From Sedimenticola sp. (lineage in GTDB: Bacteria; Pseudomonadota; Gammaproteobacteria; Chromatiales; Chromatiaceae): DNA of 9,308 bases. Below, one piece after another: positions 1 to 5,524 of this stretch. The DNA lies in NCBI GenBank assembly GCA_030590525.1, contig JAUUYI010000057.1, forward strand, positions 1-9,308. Direction: 5' to 3'. The notes below the pieces were generated by a model that had not been told where the DNA came from, made no database searches, and saw only the letters and a program-made list of their open reading frames with translations. Numbering within the stretch: position 1 is the first letter of the stretch; every line of letters begins with the position of its first letter. Both the position numbers and the translations under genes were made by a program.

Positions 1-231
1 GGGATGTATCTCACCCTTGGCGATCAGCCGGCCGACCCGCGCGGCCAGCTTCTCCGCCTTCTCCATGCTGTTGATGTAGGGCCTGTAGATGGTACGGACG
101 GCCTCCGCCTGCTCGAATTGCGACAGCAGGCTGTGGCCCAGGGTGGCGGCGGTGATACCGGTACTCTCGGAGACGAAGAAGACGGTCCGCTGCGGACCGC
201 CTCGGGGATCGCCTGGATGAATCAGCTTCAT
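1..231 (-). CDS. ppsR: PEP synthetase regulatory protein PpsR (DUF299), N-terminal 77 codons, cut by left window edge
   Basis: The reading frame from the ATG at 231-229 stays open to base 1 and gives 77 residues. Residues 16-39 contain the conserved N-terminal motif of the PpsR/DUF299 family: RTVFFVSESTGITAATLGHS followed by LLSQF, then a segment rich in MEKAEKLAARV. Family knowledge: PpsR is a bifunctional cytosolic enzyme that inactivates PEP synthetase by ADP-dependent phosphorylation of a threonine and reactivates it by phosphate-dependent pyrophosphorylysis. Family members are about 270 residues, so roughly 190 residues, including the nucleotide-binding loop, lie outside the window. The start is supported by an AAGGTG ribosome-binding site four bases upstream and by the ATGA overlap with the preceding small gene, which suggests translational coupling. 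Its position downstream of PFOR and Rnf puts control of pyruvate-to-PEP conversion in the same transcript. A different-frame ORF over 11-322 is a shadow. Confidence 0.9.
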   Translation of the reverse strand, partial: MKLIHPGDPRGGPQRTVFFVSESTGITAATLGHSLLSQFEQAEAVRTIYRPYINSMEKAEKLAARVGRLIAKGEIHP

Positions 232-428
232 TCCGCACCTTGCGCTTTGTGGTTACGGCAACTGCCACCACCACTGCAGGCGCAGTTCCCGCCGCAGCCA
301 CCCCCCTCCTCCCGGTGTTCACCGAACTCCGGGTGGCGAAGGGAGAATCGGCGCGCCAGATGCTGCACCTGGATCCAGCCCAGCAATATGAGCAGTATCA
401 GGGCGCTTGCGATCAGATAATCAAGCAT
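228..428 (-). CDS. Small one-helix membrane protein with four-cysteine C-terminal tail; candidate Rnf metal-site maturation factor
   Basis: A 66-residue protein of no family I can assign firmly. Residues 2-19 (LDYLIASALILLILLGWI) form one strongly hydrophobic helix. A basic stretch follows (HLARRFSLRH), predicting a cytoplasmic C-terminus. The tail is glycine-rich with Cys45, Cys49, Cys51 and Cys57 (CGGNCACSGGGSC, pattern CX3CXCX5C). The architecture recalls NqrM, the roughly 70-residue one-helix Cys-rich protein needed to insert iron between NqrD and NqrE; RnfE and RnfA, encoded just upstream, are the homologues of those subunits. It also resembles FeoB-associated Cys-rich membrane proteins. 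The resemblance is architectural, not proven homology. The ATG at 428 is preferred over an upstream TTG at 449 because GGGGAG sits five bases ahead of it. It overlaps the end of rnfA by 8 nt and the start of ppsR by 4 nt (ATGA), so it is embedded in the operon. Confidence 0.8.
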   Translation of the reverse strand: MLDYLIASALILLILLGWIQVQHLARRFSLRHPEFGEHREEGGGCGGNCACSGGGSCRNHKAQGAE

Positions 429-1011
429 GAGAACTCCCCAACCCGGCAAAGCCCATGAATGCGAGTGACAGCAGGCCCGCCAGCATCAGGCTCATGGCGG
501 CCCCCTGGCTGACGCTGGGGACCCGGGCCAGCTCCAGCTTCTCGCGCAGCCCGGACATCAACATCAAGGCCAGTGTAAAACCTACACCGGCACCGATACT
601 GAAGGCGAGGCTCTGTACGAAATTGTATTCCCGAAAGGTCTGAAACAGGGCCAGGCCCAGGATGGCACAGTTGGTGGTGATCAGGGGCAGGAAGATGCCC
701 ATGGCCCGGGAGAGGCCCGGGCTGAATTTCTTCAGTGCCATCTCGACCAGCTGCACCGCAGAGGCGATCACCGCGATGTAGCTGATGAGGCGCAGAAACT
801 CGATGTTGAAACGGACCAGGAGCAGGTTGATGCCATAGGCGCAGACCGAGCTGACCAGCATCACGAACATTGTCGCCAGTCCCATGTTCCAGGCGGTCTC
901 TTTCTTGGCCGAGACCCCCAGGAACGGGCAGATGCCGAGGAACAGCGCCAGTACGAAATTGTTGACGATGGCGGCGTTGAGAAAGATGAACTGGACGGAT
1001 TCAGGATCCAT
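421..1011 (-). CDS. rnfA: Rnf complex membrane subunit RnfA
   Basis: A 196-residue integral membrane protein of the RnfA/NqrE family, close to the usual 190-200 residues, with about six hydrophobic helices. Two hallmark segments are visible: LGICPFLGVS near residues 25-34 with Cys28, and ITTNCAILG near 111-119 with Cys115. In the Rnf/Nqr family, the equivalent cysteines of RnfA and RnfE together hold an iron or [2Fe-2S] centre buried in the membrane that relays electrons across it. The ATG at 1011 has AAGGAG nine bases upstream, and the gene overlaps the end of rnfE by 11 nt. It is followed by the small Cys-rich gene rather than by rnfB. Gene order rnfC-D-G-E-A matches the anaerobe-type rnfCDGEAB operon as far as it goes. 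Confidence 0.97.
   Translation of the reverse strand: MDPESVQFIFLNAAIVNNFVLALFLGICPFLGVSAKKETAWNMGLATMFVMLVSSVCAYGINLLLVRFNIEFLRLISYIAVIASAVQLVEMALKKFSPGLSRAMGIFLPLITTNCAILGLALFQTFREYNFVQSLAFSIGAGVGFTLALMLMSGLREKLELARVPSVSQGAAMSLMLAGLLSLAFMGFAGLGSSHA
434..439 (-). promoter_or_regulatory. Ribosome-binding site of the small Cys-rich gene
   Basis: GGGGAG on the minus strand lies five bases upstream of the ATG at 428, inside the last codons of rnfA. It decides the start of the small gene in favour of this ATG over the in-frame TTG at 449. Confidence 0.6.
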
Positions 1012-1663
1012 GGGCGGTCGCTCCTTGTGCCTGTAGTGTGCGGCGTTCCCGACGCTGCTTGATCCACTCGAACAGCAGCAGCCAGCCGCCGAGCACGAAG
1101 AACCCCCCCGGGGGAAGTATCATCACCACCCAGGGCTCGAAGTTGGGGCTGAATATCGGGTAACCCAGGATGGTCCCCGCCCCCAGCAACTCCCGCACCG
1201 TGCCCAGGCAGAGCAGCGCAAGGGTGAACCCGACTCCCATCCCCAGAGCATTGACCACCGCCGCCCCCACCCGCTGCCGGGAGGCGTAGGCTTCGGCCCG
1301 CCCCAGGATGACGCAGTTGACGACGATCAACTGAATGAATGCCCCAAGGGAATTATAGAGATCGAGGCTGATGGCCTGGATGGTGTAGTCCACCATGGTG
1401 ACGAAGGTGGCGATGATGATGATGTAGGTGGCGATGCGCACCTCCCGGGGGATCATCTTCCGCAGCAGGGAGACCAGAGTACCGGAGGCCACCAGCACGA
1501 ACAGGGTGGCCAGGCCCATGGCGATGGCATTGAGGGTGGAGTTGGTCACCGCCAGTACCGGGCACATGCCCAGCAGCATGACGAACACCGGGTTCTCTTC
1601 CCAGATCCCGCGCAGGAAGGTGTCGAGTGTAACCTGCTCCTGTTTATGGAGTACCGTTGTCAC
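1001..1663 (-). CDS. rnfE: Rnf complex membrane subunit RnfE
   Basis: A 220-residue polytopic membrane protein of the RnfE/NqrD family. Diagnostic segments are ENPVFVMLLGMCPVLAVT (residues 23-40, Cys34) and IVVNCVILGRAEAYA (113-127, Cys117). The two cysteines are the expected partners of RnfA Cys28 and Cys115 for the intramembrane iron centre. The C-terminus is hydrophilic and basic (KQRRERR). The start used is GTG at 1663; there is no ATG before the conserved region and no strong Shine-Dalgarno sequence, only a weak GAAG about five bases away. An in-frame ATG at 1720 is separated from this GTG by a TGA at 1672-1670, so it cannot serve as the start as sequenced. The gene lies 65 nt after rnfG and overlaps rnfA by 11 nt. 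Confidence 0.95.
   Translation of the reverse strand: MTTVLHKQEQVTLDTFLRGIWEENPVFVMLLGMCPVLAVTNSTLNAIAMGLATLFVLVASGTLVSLLRKMIPREVRIATYIIIIATFVTMVDYTIQAISLDLYNSLGAFIQLIVVNCVILGRAEAYASRQRVGAAVVNALGMGVGFTLALLCLGTVRELLGAGTILGYPIFSPNFEPWVVMILPPGGFFVLGGWLLLFEWIKQRRERRTLQAQGATAHGS
1021..1026 (-). promoter_or_regulatory. Ribosome-binding site of rnfA
   Basis: AAGGAG on the minus strand, nine bases upstream of the rnfA ATG and within the rnfE coding region. This supports coupled translation across the 11-nt rnfE/rnfA overlap. Confidence 0.6.
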
Positions 1664-1728
1664 CGTTCTTCAAGCCTCTGTGCTGGTATTTTGAGAGGGG
1701 ATAGAGTGCTGTTGCGACATCGTTCTGA

Positions 1729-2448
1729 TCACTGTAGATCACTCCCCGGTGGCTCGCCCCCCTGGGCTGCAACTGTCACCGGCGGCCTGAACCCTGAAAG
1801 ATAGCGCTGAATCAGGGGGAACATACGCTGGCCACTGGCATTGATCATCCGGCCGATCGCCTTGGAGGAGATGGTGGCCCCGGAAATAGAGTCGATCTGC
1901 CAGGGTTCGCTCTTGCTACCGTGCTTCACGGCGGCGATGGGGTGAGCCAGGCCACTTTTGTCAGCGCTCAGTTTTCCGTCCAGGCCATGAAAATTCTTCA
2001 AAAAATCGGGATCGTATGCGATCTTGTCACCCAACCCCGGGGTCTCGGTCATTTTCAGCACCTTGATCCCGGTGACGCACTCACACTGCGGGTCGTACCC
2101 GTAGAGGATGCGGATCACATCCTGGTAGCCGGTGGCCACCGTCTCCAGCGCGACACCCTGGAGTTCACCTTTGGCATTGTAGGCGGCATATACCGTCTCC
2201 CCCTTCGCCTTCTTCCCCACGGGAGAGAGCCCCTCCGGAGCAAGAATGAAGTCCCGTCTCGAGACCGCGTTGGGCACCACCCGGAACACCGCCTTTTCGA
2301 TGGCGATGCGCTTGTTCTCCGCGATGATCGGTTTGGTCCACTGAAACACCAGCACCACCAGGAAACCCGAGATCATGGCGATGCCGCCCAGGGTGCGCAG
2401 CATCGCCAGGCTGGAGGTCTGGGGACGTGCCTGCACGCCTTCGCTCAC
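1729..2448 (-). CDS. rnfG: Rnf complex FMN-carrying subunit RnfG
   Basis: A 239-residue protein of the RnfG/NqrC family. One N-terminal membrane helix (about residues 18-38) anchors a domain outside the cytoplasmic membrane. The ETPGLGDK motif at 135-142 and the flavinylation motif DSISGATISS at 186-195 are intact. Thr192 is the expected attachment site for covalent FMN, which is added by the flavin transferase ApbE in this family; no apbE is in the window. A C-X-C pair (Cys122, Cys124) precedes the ETPGLG motif. The C-terminal 15-20 residues are a Gly/Pro-rich tail. The GTG start at 2448 is supported by a perfect AGGAGG seven bases upstream, and it overlaps the rnfD stop codon as GTGA. The protein passes electrons between RnfD and the RnfA/E core. 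Confidence 0.96.
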   Translation of the reverse strand: MSEGVQARPQTSSLAMLRTLGGIAMISGFLVVLVFQWTKPIIAENKRIAIEKAVFRVVPNAVSRRDFILAPEGLSPVGKKAKGETVYAAYNAKGELQGVALETVATGYQDVIRILYGYDPQCECVTGIKVLKMTETPGLGDKIAYDPDFLKNFHGLDGKLSADKSGLAHPIAAVKHGSKSEPWQIDSISGATISSKAIGRMINASGQRMFPLIQRYLSGFRPPVTVAAQGGEPPGSDLQ

Positions 2449-3500
2449 GGGCGCTCCTCCTGCCGTCGGGCCCCGTAGACCCGGGGCTGGGTGACCGAAT
2501 CGATCAGCGGCGTCAGGACGTTGCCGATCAGGATCGCGTACATCACCCCCTCGGTCAGTCCGCCGAACAGCCGGATCATCACTGTCAGGAAACCGATGGA
2601 GAAACCGTAGAGCCAGATTCCCCGGGGGGTCAGGGGCGAGCCCACCATGTCGCTGGCCATAAACATAGCACCCAGCATCAGGCCACCGGAGAGGATCATG
2701 AACTGAGGTGAAGGATAGATCTCCGGCGAGACCAGATAGAAAGGCAGGGAGGTAAGGATGGTACCGGTGAAGACGGCTGCCGGGATGCGCCAGTCCATCA
2801 TCCCTCGCAATGCCAGATAGAGCCCGCAGAGAAAGACCAGGAGCGCCGATGATTCACCCGCTGAGCCGGCCAGCACCCCGGTTAGCAGATCGATGGTGCT
2901 GGCGGAGATGTGCTCAAACTTCTGCAGCGCAAGCGGGGTCGCGCCGGTGAAACCGTCGATGGCCAGGGCCTGGATCCAGACTGTGGCATCGGGCGGCGTC
3001 ATGAACGGCGTGGTCAGGGTGGAGGGGATGGCCTCACTGAAGCGGCCGGGCACGAAGGCCGGGGTCCAGGTGGTGATGGCCACCGGAAAGGCGGCTTGAA
3101 CGAAAGCACGGCCCACCAGCGCCGGATTCATCACGTTGTAGCCCAGGCCGCCGAACAGCGCCTTGCCCAGGCCGATGGCCATGAAGCCGGCCACTGCAGC
3201 CATCCAGAGCGGGAACCCGGGTGGCAGGGTCAGCCCCAGCAACAGACCGGTAATGATGACACTGAAATCCCGAACCGTGTTGTTGCGTCCCGAGAGCCAG
3301 CAGAAAAGAGATTCGCTGAGCGCGCAGGCGACGGTGGTCGTCAACAGCAGCAGCAGGGCGCTGAGGCCGAACTTGTAGACCGACCATGCACAGATCGGCA
3401 GCAGTGCGTAGACCACGTTGCGCATGATCTGCGCCACCGAGATCGCCTTGCGGATATGGGGCGAGGTGCGGATCTCGATCGGTTTGCTGGTCAGGGCCAT
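2445..3500 (-). CDS. rnfD: Rnf complex membrane subunit RnfD
   Basis: A 351-residue polytopic membrane protein of the RnfD/NqrB family, of normal length. The N-terminus (SPHIRKAISVAQIMRNVVYALLP) is the conserved entry into the first helix. KALFGGLGYNVMNPALVGRAF at about 113-133 is a family signature. The FMN attachment motif DGFTGATPLA at 182-191 is present with Thr188 as the expected flavinylated residue. Family role: the flavin-bearing membrane subunit implicated in ion translocation, receiving or passing electrons next to RnfG. The ATG at 3500 has only a weak GGA-type ribosome site about six bases upstream. The gene is separated from rnfC by 139 nt holding an inverted repeat and ends in a GTGA overlap with rnfG. 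Confidence 0.96.
   Translation of the reverse strand: MALTSKPIEIRTSPHIRKAISVAQIMRNVVYALLPICAWSVYKFGLSALLLLLTTTVACALSESLFCWLSGRNNTVRDFSVIITGLLLGLTLPPGFPLWMAAVAGFMAIGLGKALFGGLGYNVMNPALVGRAFVQAAFPVAITTWTPAFVPGRFSEAIPSTLTTPFMTPPDATVWIQALAIDGFTGATPLALQKFEHISASTIDLLTGVLAGSAGESSALLVFLCGLYLALRGMMDWRIPAAVFTGTILTSLPFYLVSPEIYPSPQFMILSGGLMLGAMFMASDMVGSPLTPRGIWLYGFSIGFLTVMIRLFGGLTEGVMYAILIGNVLTPLIDSVTQPRVYGARRQEERP
2456..2461 (-). promoter_or_regulatory. Strong ribosome-binding site fixing the GTG start of rnfG
   Basis: A perfect AGGAGG on the minus strand ends seven bases before the GTG at 2448. It lies inside the last codons of rnfD and makes the GTG start of rnfG convincing despite the non-ATG codon. 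Confidence 0.75.
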
Positions 3501-3518
3501 GATGATTCCAGAAGATCA

Positions 3519-3600
3519 GCCGCGGATCAACGCGGGTTGAACACAGACAAAAACTCCGAACGGGGCAAAAATCAGCACCTTATCCGCGTCAATCCATGGC
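3519..3600. repeat. Imperfect inverted repeat (17-bp arms) between rnfC and rnfD
   Basis: The arms are 3519-3535 (GCCGCGGATCAACGCGG) and 3584-3600, whose complement is GCCATGGATTGACGCGG; 13 of 17 positions are identical. In the minus-strand RNA, three of the four differences become G-U pairs, leaving only one A-C mismatch. The operon mRNA can therefore form 16 of 17 pairs around a 48-nt loop. There is no following U-tract, so it does not look like an intrinsic terminator. The ATCCGCG-type core resembles short dispersed intergenic repeats of many proteobacteria; that is an impression from memory. It may affect mRNA stability or the rnfC:rnfD expression ratio. Confidence 0.65.
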
Positions 3601-3610
3601 AATAACTCAT

Positions 3611-3625
3611 CATTCAGGATGAATG
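3611..3625. repeat. Small perfect hairpin just after rnfC
   Basis: CATTCA GGA TGAATG is a perfect 6-bp stem with a 3-nt loop, starting 15 bp beyond the rnfC stop codon in the direction of transcription. It is AT-rich, short and lacks a T-tract, so a terminator role is not supported. It lies next to the larger inverted repeat and may be part of a processing or stability region. Confidence 0.35.
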
Positions 3626-3639
3626 CGCTCATTTTGCAG

Positions 3640-4998
3640 TCAGTGCGCCGCCGCAACGGCAGCTTCACGGTTGATCGCCTTGGCGATGCGGAAATACTGG
3701 GTCAGGGGGATATTGGAGGGGCAGACATAGCTGCAGCAGCCGCACTCGAAACAGTCGTTCAGATGATATGCCTGCTCCATGGTCCCATACTCCCGCACCT
3801 GGGCCAGCTGTCCCAGCATGGAGGGGTTGAGGTTGACCGGGCAGGCATCCAGGCAGTCACTGCACTTGATGCAGGGGTAGATCGGCCGAGGCCGCTGGTC
3901 CGGATCCTTCGGTTCCAGCACCACCACCCCGGAGACCCCTTTAGTCACCGGCACATCCAGGGAGGCCACCGACATGCCCATCATCGGCCCGCCGATGATG
4001 ATCTCGTTGGCGTCGGAGCGGGAGCGGGCCTGCCCCAGCAGGAAACGCAGTGGCGTGCCGATGGGCACCAGATAGTTACCCGGGCGCTCGATCCCGGGGC
4101 CGGAGAGCGTCACCACCCGCTCGATCAACCCCCGGCTCTCCGGCACCAGATCTCCCAGCTGGGCCAGGGTTCCCACATTGTAGACCGCCACCCCGATATC
4201 CGCCGGGATGCCACCCGAGGGCACCTCCTGCTTCAACAGGGCCAGAATCAGCATCTTCTCCGCCCCCTGGGGATACTTGGTCTCCACCGCCTCCACGCTG
4301 ATCCGTCCCCCGGACGGGAGCCGGGAGCGGATATGCACCACTGCATCCAGCTTGTTGTCTTCCACCCCGATGATGGCCCGCCCGGCCCCGGTGGCGCGCA
4401 GCGCCATCTCGATGCCGCGGATCAGCGAGTCGGCTCGCTCCAGCATGATGCGGTGGTCGCAAGTGAGATATGGCTCGCACTCGCAGCCATTGACCAGAAG
4501 CGTATCTATTTTCTTACCTTTCGGCGGTAACATTTTGACATGACTGGGAAATGCAGCACCACCCAACCCCACCATCCCGGCGTCCTGAACCGCCTGAACC
4601 AGCTGTTCAGAGGTCATACTCTCCAGATCGCGGGGGCAGTCGTAGAGCACCTCCTGGGTCGATGCCTCGTAGGTATGAATGACGATCGCCCGCACCTTGG
4701 GCCCTGCGGCGCTGGGCACCAGGGCATCAATGGACTTCACGCTACCCGTTACAGGCGAGTGCATGGGCACGGAGACGAAACCACCGGGCTCAGCGATCGG
4801 CTCGCCACGCACCACCTCCTGCCCCGGCACCACCGTAGCCACCGCCGGCGCCCCCCGATGTTGTGACAGGGGAATGACCATCTCCGGCGCAAAGGCGACT
4901 CGCCGGATGGCTTTTCCCGCAGTCAGCTCCTTGTGACCCAAAGGATGAATACCATGCGGAAAAGTTCTGTATTTATTGAATATTCTGTTTAGATTCAT
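3640..4998 (-). CDS. rnfC: Rnf complex NADH/ferredoxin-side subunit RnfC, short form
   Basis: A 452-residue peripheral cytoplasmic subunit. It has an N-terminal barrel-sandwich-like segment (HSPVTGSVKSI near 80-90) and a Complex I 51-kDa-like nucleotide/FMN fold with GLGGAAFPSHVK at 144-155. NGCECEPYLTCDHRIM follows at 170-185. Two [4Fe-4S] motifs close the protein: CIKCSDCLDACP (Cys376, 379, 382, 386) and CFECGCCSYVCP (Cys416, 419, 422, 426). The family oxidises or reduces NAD(H) and exchanges electrons with RnfB/ferredoxin. The length matches the short RnfC of anaerobes; the long Ala/Lys-rich tail of the enterobacterial protein is absent. The ATG at 4998 has a weak GAGAG ribosome site about seven bases upstream. 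It is the first rnf gene after the repeat-filled spacer that follows PFOR. No rnfB is adjacent. Confidence 0.97.
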   Translation of the reverse strand: MNLNRIFNKYRTFPHGIHPLGHKELTAGKAIRRVAFAPEMVIPLSQHRGAPAVATVVPGQEVVRGEPIAEPGGFVSVPMHSPVTGSVKSIDALVPSAAGPKVRAIVIHTYEASTQEVLYDCPRDLESMTSEQLVQAVQDAGMVGLGGAAFPSHVKMLPPKGKKIDTLLVNGCECEPYLTCDHRIMLERADSLIRGIEMALRATGAGRAIIGVEDNKLDAVVHIRSRLPSGGRISVEAVETKYPQGAEKMLILALLKQEVPSGGIPADIGVAVYNVGTLAQLGDLVPESRGLIERVVTLSGPGIERPGNYLVPIGTPLRFLLGQARSRSDANEIIIGGPMMGMSVASLDVPVTKGVSGVVVLEPKDPDQRPRPIYPCIKCSDCLDACPVNLNPSMLGQLAQVREYGTMEQAYHLNDCFECGCCSYVCPSNIPLTQYFRIAKAINREAAVAAAH

Positions 4999-5028
4999 GT
5001 TTCGTCTCTCAACTGAGAATCAGGGCCA

Positions 5029-5068
5029 AGGACCGAGGACCGAGGACCGAGGACCGAGGACCGAGGAC
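5029..5068. repeat. Heptamer tandem repeat AGGACCG, 5.7 copies
   Basis: Five exact copies of AGGACCG run from 5029 to 5063, followed by a partial AGGAC to 5068. The array begins inside the left inverted arm of the surrounding element and lies 31-70 nt upstream of the rnfC start codon. Two to three diverged copies (CCTTGGT on the plus strand) occur in the opposite orientation at 5255-5270. Exact tandem copies of this length are prone to slipped-strand copy-number change. Confidence 0.9.
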
Positions 5069-5225
5069 TATCAGGATTGAAGTCACCATTGGGCTATGCT
5101 GCAACACTATCTGCTCCCGATGGCACCTAATTGTTGGATTATGCCGTATTCAAAGGCGGACTATAACCTGAAATATCAGTGCATTGCGCGCCCAACCCAA
5201 CCTACATCCTGACACTTGCAAAGCA

Positions 5226-5240
5226 GGACGCGGAGCGTCC
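5226..5240. repeat. GC-rich perfect hairpin GGACGC-GGA-GCGTCC
   Basis: A perfect 6-bp GC-rich stem with a 3-nt loop, about 42-56 nt past the PFOR stop in the transcription direction. The following minus-strand bases are TGCTTTGC, a very weak T-tract, so it is at most a poor terminator. The ACGCGGAGCGT core resembles a widespread intergenic hairpin repeat, as recalled and not checked. It sits inside the larger repeat element. Confidence 0.5.
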
Positions 5241-5281
5241 GGGCAGTGGTTTTTCCTTGGTCCTTGGTCCTCGGCCCTGCC

Positions 5282-5524
5282 TCACTGGTATTTCTCCGCC
5301 CGTTTCACCCACTTCTCCAGATCCTTCTCGTTGTTGTTCCAGGGGGTGCCGGGGTGCAGGCAACCAGCGGTGCATTTCTCAGCGGCCTTGACGATGTCCC
5401 GGTAGGGACCACCTTTCGGATCGATCACAACCGCCTTCTTGTCATCGTTGTAGGTGAAGATCCGGGGGTTGATATCGGTACATTCATCGCAGGCCGTGCA
5501 CTCCGGTGTCTCGATCCAGACCGA
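5282..5524 (-). other. C-terminal ferredoxin-like domain of the PFOR
   Basis: The last 80 residues form a separate single-cluster ferredoxin-like unit after a low-complexity GGNGESAAAMGGGNG linker. Cys1270, 1273 and 1276 (CTACDEC) and a distant Cys1312 or Cys1316 (KCTAGC) can supply four ligands. The third-cysteine segment reads TDINPRIF where classical ferredoxins have a CP pair, so only one [4Fe-4S] cluster is expected. The domain could be a built-in electron acceptor or docking module. Fold assignment is by motif only. Confidence 0.7.

Larger units (their letters stand above)
5021..5279. repeat. Putative MITE-like element with 25-nt terminal inverted repeats
   Basis: The left arm 5021-5045 and the reverse complement of the right arm 5255-5279 agree at 22 of 25 positions. 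Both begin CAGGGCC and continue as AGGACC heptamers. The three differences are all A/G changes at the variable base of the heptamer unit. The right arm starts 2 nt beyond the PFOR stop codon and the element fills the spacer up to 22 nt from rnfC, without coding capacity. It could be a non-autonomous insertion, a REP/STRR-like repeat cluster, or an mRNA stabiliser that forms a long hairpin. No obvious target-site duplication flanks it. Confidence 0.6.
4999..5281. other. Repeat-filled spacer between PFOR and rnfC, no gene
   Basis: No credible coding frame is present in these 283 nt. Nearly the whole spacer is one structured unit: inverted terminal arms at 5021-5045 and 5255-5279, a heptamer array, a GC hairpin at 5226-5240, and a CAACCCAACCTAC stretch at 5193-5205. 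The last resembles a dispersed TAGGTTGGGTTG-type intergenic repeat seen in other gammaproteobacteria, as I recall it. Only about 22 nt between the left arm and the rnfC ATG are free of it. A possible rnfC promoter would have to lie here on the minus strand: a CATAAT box occurs near 5145, but no good -35 partner is seen. Whether rnf is transcribed separately or with PFOR is undecided. Confidence 0.7.

Noticed and set aside
11..322. 103-codon minus-strand frame at the left end
   Set aside because: It is a frame-shifted shadow of ppsR and of the Cys-rich gene, Arg/Ala-rich with no motif. The ppsR frame from 231 to 1 is the real one.
228..428. Calling the small Cys-rich protein RnfB or NqrM outright
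   Set aside because: RnfB is far larger and has the CGxCG-type Fe-S domain plus two ferredoxin motifs, none of which is present. NqrM has a different spacing between its first and second cysteine, so only an architectural resemblance is claimed.
1670..1720. Separate 16-codon leader peptide gene between rnfG and rnfE
   Set aside because: It has no ribosome-binding site, no regulatory codon run and no attenuator-like structure; it is recorded only as an in-frame curiosity of rnfE.
3619..4530. 303-codon open frame on the plus strand
   Set aside because: It is antisense to rnfC, with shadow-type composition and no motif; the rnfC frame has FMN and Fe-S motifs throughout.
5029..5068. Possible CRISPR array from the repeated heptamers
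   Set aside because: Units are 7 nt, directly adjacent, without spacers; no cas gene is nearby.
5124..5140. TGGCAC box resembling a sigma-54 -24 element
   Set aside because: It is on the plus strand, opposite to all genes, and the -12 GC element is missing at the right distance.
5226..5240. Intrinsic terminator after PFOR
   Set aside because: The GC hairpin is good but short, and is followed by TGCTTTGC rather than a run of T; similar hairpins occur as intergenic repeats, so termination is not supported.
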